Source of the DNA: Macquaria australasica
Taxonomy: Eukaryota > Chordata > Actinopteri > Centrarchiformes > Percichthyidae
NCBI GenBank assembly: GCA_005408345.1
Contig: SEMN01000008.1
Span: forward strand, 372,001 to 436,000
Length of the DNA: 64,000 nt
Direction of reading: 5' to 3'
Shown: positions 60,681 through 64,000 of the stretch, in pieces
Layout of the letters: each line of letters opens with the position of its first letter
Numbering within the stretch: the first letter of the stretch is position 1
Program-made: the position numbers and the translations under genes
The notes under the pieces: model-generated
Seen by the model: only the letters and a program-made list of their open reading frames with translations
The model's database searches: none
Told to the model about the DNA's origin: nothing

Positions 60681-62040
60681 AAAAGTGTATCATTCATTCA
60701 TCAAGATGACAATGACTTTAGAAGTGTTCACATTAGTTGAGATACAGAAGGCGTAGAACCCCCAACCTAAGATTCTCCACTTAAAAGCAACCCTACTCCT
60801 GCTAGCGGTAATACTGCTTTGCTCAACTCAAAGTGCTTTACAGGAAATGCAACTCCAAACCCCATGAGTTGTAGTGTCTTGCTCTTTTTAATGAGTCGCA
60901 TGGGGAATGGAACCAAGCTGTGTGTTGGCATGAACAAACATTTTAGCTTCTCCGTGTTCCTGTTCTTCCAGTTCTCTCGCCATGCTTCCCCCCACCCAGT
61001 CCTATCAATAATGGAGGCATTGGTGACAGAGCCCTATTCTGTCACCTCATATCTCCTCCACAAACTCAGCAGCAGACAGCCAGACATGCTCCTCGAGAAC
61101 AGATTACTGCTGGTCTGCAATATACATGAAGAAAACCAGCATGGCTGCCAGTACACTTCTGAATTCAATTATTCCACTATGCCAGTATTATGAGGAGAGG
61201 AGCCCTCTTTTGTTCACATCTCAGAGCTTGAGGTCTGAGCTTACCGTCACCTCCCAGAGTCTTGTGATGGACTCTTTATACAAAGGTTTTCATATTACAC
61301 ACACATACACACGCAGGTATTTTTTGTCCTTGCTAATTGCAAGTAGGCATTGTGTGGGAGTGTGAGGGACAATTCGCTTTCTCACAAAGCACAGTGTCCG
61401 CACAGACATGCAGAGAATGGATGCAAAAACACGCACATGCTGACGCAGACAATCATGCACGCAAACAAACGCAGACAGCGAACGCCGTCTCATCTTCTCC
61501 ACGCCTGTCTTGTTCACACACTCCACTCTCTTTCACTCCACGTCTCATCACCGTCACCAAATGTTTCATCAGTGTTGCATTTCCTCTAACTTTATACATT
61601 AAAAAGTGAGTGTTGGTGTGTGAGGAGGAGGAGTAGAGGAGGGTAGAACTTGCCTCTCTGTCACTGTTACCACAGCATGGGGTTTCAGACACATTTTCTC
61701 TGCTTCATTTCCACTACACACCACTCCATCTCCTAGAGAATAAACAAAAAACTGGGCAGCAATGCCAACTTTGCACAGAGCCGGTCGGTGTCACCTCATA
61801 GCCAAAGCCTTGTAACCAATTAGGAGAGAGATAGCAGCCTATCACACAGGTCATCAGCCAAAATTAGGTTAGGGTTAGTAAGTTTTTAATGATTTAGAAG
61901 ATCTGATTGCATAAAAGTTGTTTTCACCCAGGATGTGCCTTCTACAAGAGGTAAAATCTAGATCTTGGGTTTTTCACACAACCAAATGCCAAAACAGAGT
62001 CTCATACTGTAGAAGAGTGCTGTGCTTGTCTTCATATTGT

Positions 62041-62094
62041 ATAATTATGTGAGGCTGCCTCAGACAAATAATTATGTGAGGCTGCCTCAGACAA
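62041..62094. repeat. perfect 27-bp tandem duplication
   Basis: Two identical head-to-tail units beginning ataattatgtgaggctgcc and ending cagacaa, at 62041-62067 and 62068-62094. Confidence 0.95.
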
Positions 62095-64000
62095 ACTGTG
62101 GGACCTACTTCCTCACAGCAAACACTTCACAGGTCTGACTGGGTTGTAGATGTGTGATTTTGTTTTGTTTTCTTTGTGTATAAAAAGCAGAACTATCCAG
62201 CATAACTGCATCTATAACTCTTGGCTCCCAGCAATCCCGACATTTGGCTGTAAACAAAGCTGATGTAAGTACTTGTAAGTACAAGTTTGCTATCCATGTT
62301 TCAATCAATAAGTCAGTTTTTTAAATAACATTAGGAAATTACACTTAAACTACAAATCAATACTGGACGATAAGGTGCAGCCCAGTATTCCAAGGATTTC
62401 CATTCACATTGGACAATTCTGCAGCGTAAGATTTACGTCCAATGCCAATATTCAGCACCAGCACAGGAAGTCGTGTGCCCTTTATCTAGTGAGGCAGAAA
62501 GTAAGGGTGTAGACGTTTGACTGTCATGCCACAGACCAAAGAATTCTTACCGTCAAAGACTCTTTATAACACTGGCTTTTTTGACAATAACATAAAACCT
62601 AATTTGAGGTTTTGCAGAATTGTCTAATATCAATGTTCCATGTCGATCAAACGGCGTCTGTACTGATGCCATCCTGTGCTCATTAACCTAAATTTGTTGT
62701 ATCAAGTCTTCTGTTTAGCAATAGCACCTTATTGGGTTGTTTGCTGTTACCCATCATGCATCTCTCTGACTGAAAGCAGTAAATACCAATTATGTAATTG
62801 TGGTATCTAGGTCTCTCTGCAACCCAAGGGGTTTTTTGAACATATTTCACGCAAACATGAAGGGTTCAAAGGTCAGTAAAGTACTGTTTTCAATAACAAA
62901 TTATGGGTGACCACACTTAATGTCCCTCAAACAGTGGGTGCAGCAAAAGAGTCAGAGAAAGAACTGTTATAAGTTATGTATTCATGGTATTTGAAAATGA
63001 TATTCATGAGAGTTTTCAGATGGTAAATGCTATTTGCAGGCCTGATTACTTTATTTCCCTGTATTTCCCTAATACCTGCACTGGTAATAAGTAGGAAATT
63101 ATGTTATTCATTTCAAATTAACAAAAATGAACTGTTTTCATCAGTTTTTTTGTGATCACAGTTCCATAAAATGCAGCAAATACACAAAACACAACTGCAG
63201 GATTTTCCTAGACTAGACATTGCAATGTTCATATTGCTGCAAAATATGATTTCAAATTACTTGCTGAGTGCCAGTTAAAGAGTTTGGCATTTGATGGTTT
63301 GAAAATGTGACCACTTCAATTCACTTTGAATTGTCAAATCATTCTGCCAGTTAATCCCATATGTCCAGAATTCAACGTTACTGATCACTTTTGCCTGAGG
63401 GGACTCAAACCACCGTCAGTTTCCTTTAAAGTAAAGAGCTGAAGAGGAAACTGGGCCTCCATGCTGGCTCCCAGTATGGAGAGGAGAGGGTGCTCCGTAT
63501 TTTTCCAGGATTTCTGGAGAGAGCCCAAGTCAGTGGCAGATGGCGGCAGGATGAGACTCAGAGACAACCTGGGGAGAGCTTGGAAGGCGAGCCAGGAAGC
63601 GGCAGCTCTCAAGTGCTGAGCTGGTCTGCACTGGATAAAAGGGAGTCGGGCCTCCTCCATATGCTTCTCATCGCTATGCCTAATCACAACGAGGTGCCCG
63701 TAGACTCATTGCCATTGTCACCAGAGGGAATTCAGGATAGTTGGAGAAGAAATTACCAATTTTGCAGGCAAAAAAGTGGGTTGAATTATGTTAAAAGTAG
63801 GAAAAGGAGCCAACTAGCCTTTTGCCAGTTGGTATTAGTGCCACCATATGGGAAATGTGAAAATAGGACGGGGGGATCCTTCTTGATGTCTCCATTTAGA
63901 AGTGAATTTGAAATCCAGAAGGTAAAGGGCATTATCTTCCCCTAAAGACTATAGATTAATATTGATGTGCCCAGCTGAAAAACTCACACAGGAAATATTG

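Larger units (their letters stand above)
1..64000 (-). other. agrn: agrin gene, internal segment (FS1-FS7 exons and introns)
   Basis: Seven minus-strand exons, each coding one FS/Kazal module, appear in the order and with the module-specific sequences known for vertebrate agrin FS1 to FS7. Examples are the RGMLCGFGAVC start of FS1, the cysteine-poor FS3 and the short ETCGSTVCAWGAQC start of FS7. All six complete introns are GT-AG and phase 1. The codons split across the junctions resolve to S, D, E, D, D and K. Agrin is a secreted or membrane-anchored heparan-sulfate proteoglycan. Its C-terminal LG domains signal through LRP4/MuSK and bind dystroglycan, while the FS array seen here belongs to the N-terminal half. 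Both ends of the gene lie outside the window. No exon resembling the NtA domain or FS8 was seen. Confidence 0.95.
50890..64000 (-). other. intron upstream of FS1 (incomplete, at least 13.1 kb)
   Basis: The 3' part of the intron preceding FS1, with a T-rich acceptor ending ggcag. It contains a dense cluster of (CA)n/(GT)n arrays (52016-52731), dispersed repeats at 54085-54330, 58960-59090 and 60480-60680, a G-run motif (58025-58058) and a 27-bp tandem duplication (62041-62094). In other vertebrates the SN-agrin first exon lies upstream of FS1. I searched the frames here for a basic-plus-transmembrane exon with a phase-1 donor and did not find a convincing one. The blocks 55240-57950 and 61100-64000 are unassigned. 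Confidence 0.8.

Noticed and set aside
61861..61882. ttaggttagggttagtaag, telomere-like
   Set aside because: Only about two imperfect units, consistent with chance or with the common ggttagg repeat.
63490..63945. 151-codon plus-strand frame
   Set aside because: No domain, no codon signature and antisense to agrin. Kept only as an unexplained block among the findings.
1..64000. CRISPR arrays, operons, prophage or plasmid features
   Set aside because: The exon-intron structure, vertebrate gene and fish-type repeats show nuclear vertebrate DNA. No regularly spaced repeat arrays were found.

Overview
This window is vertebrate, almost certainly teleost fish, nuclear DNA. It is an internal, mostly intronic part of the agrin gene (agrn), transcribed from the minus strand, right to left. 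Seven short exons, each encoding one follistatin-like/Kazal (FS) module, are spread over about 50 kb of intron. Every exon is bounded by AG and GT, is open in one frame, is a multiple of three long and starts and ends in phase 1, so they join without disturbing the frame. The order FS1 (50.7 kb), FS2 (25.0 kb), FS3 (22.0 kb), FS4 (18.5 kb), FS5 (8.1 kb), FS6 (1.25 kb), FS7 (0.54 kb) and the individual module sequences match what I know of vertebrate agrin. Together they give 1,494 bp, or 498 codons. The NtA or SN start exons should lie right of the window. FS8, the laminin-EGF, SEA, EGF and LG exons should lie left of it.

Layout: 1-437 is intron downstream of FS7. 438-1356 holds FS7 and FS6 with a 520-bp intron. 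1357-7999 is an intron with two decayed Tc1/mariner-like transposase fragments on the plus strand. FS5 is at 8.0-8.2 kb. 8222-18383 is an intron with a 575-bp terminal-inverted-repeat MITE and microsatellites. FS4, FS3 and FS2 follow with 3.3- and 2.8-kb introns. The 25.5-kb FS2-FS1 intron is the main transposon landing site. It holds a nested pair of MITEs, a second copy of the inner one, a 5'-truncated LINE with a 738-codon open endonuclease/reverse-transcriptase frame in agrin's orientation, a TTAA-flanked MITE, and a roughly 450-bp polypurine tract. 50890-64000 is intron upstream of FS1, with long (GT)n/(CA)n arrays, a hAT-like nonautonomous element copy at 49.8-50.5 kb just downstream of FS1, and other dispersed repeats.

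The exons build the N-terminal FS array of agrin, a basement-membrane heparan-sulfate proteoglycan that organises neuromuscular synapses. I saw no second host protein gene, tRNA, rRNA, CRISPR array or prokaryotic-type operon. Teleost origin rests on the agrin sequences together with dispersed repeats I recognise from fish genomes; I cannot name the species. I did not find a new multi-gene system. The most unusual points are structural: the cleanly disulfide-depleted FS3, nested MITEs, paired complementary dinucleotide tracts, the polypurine tract, and a LINE that is open but has lost key residues and brings a poly(A) signal into a long intron.
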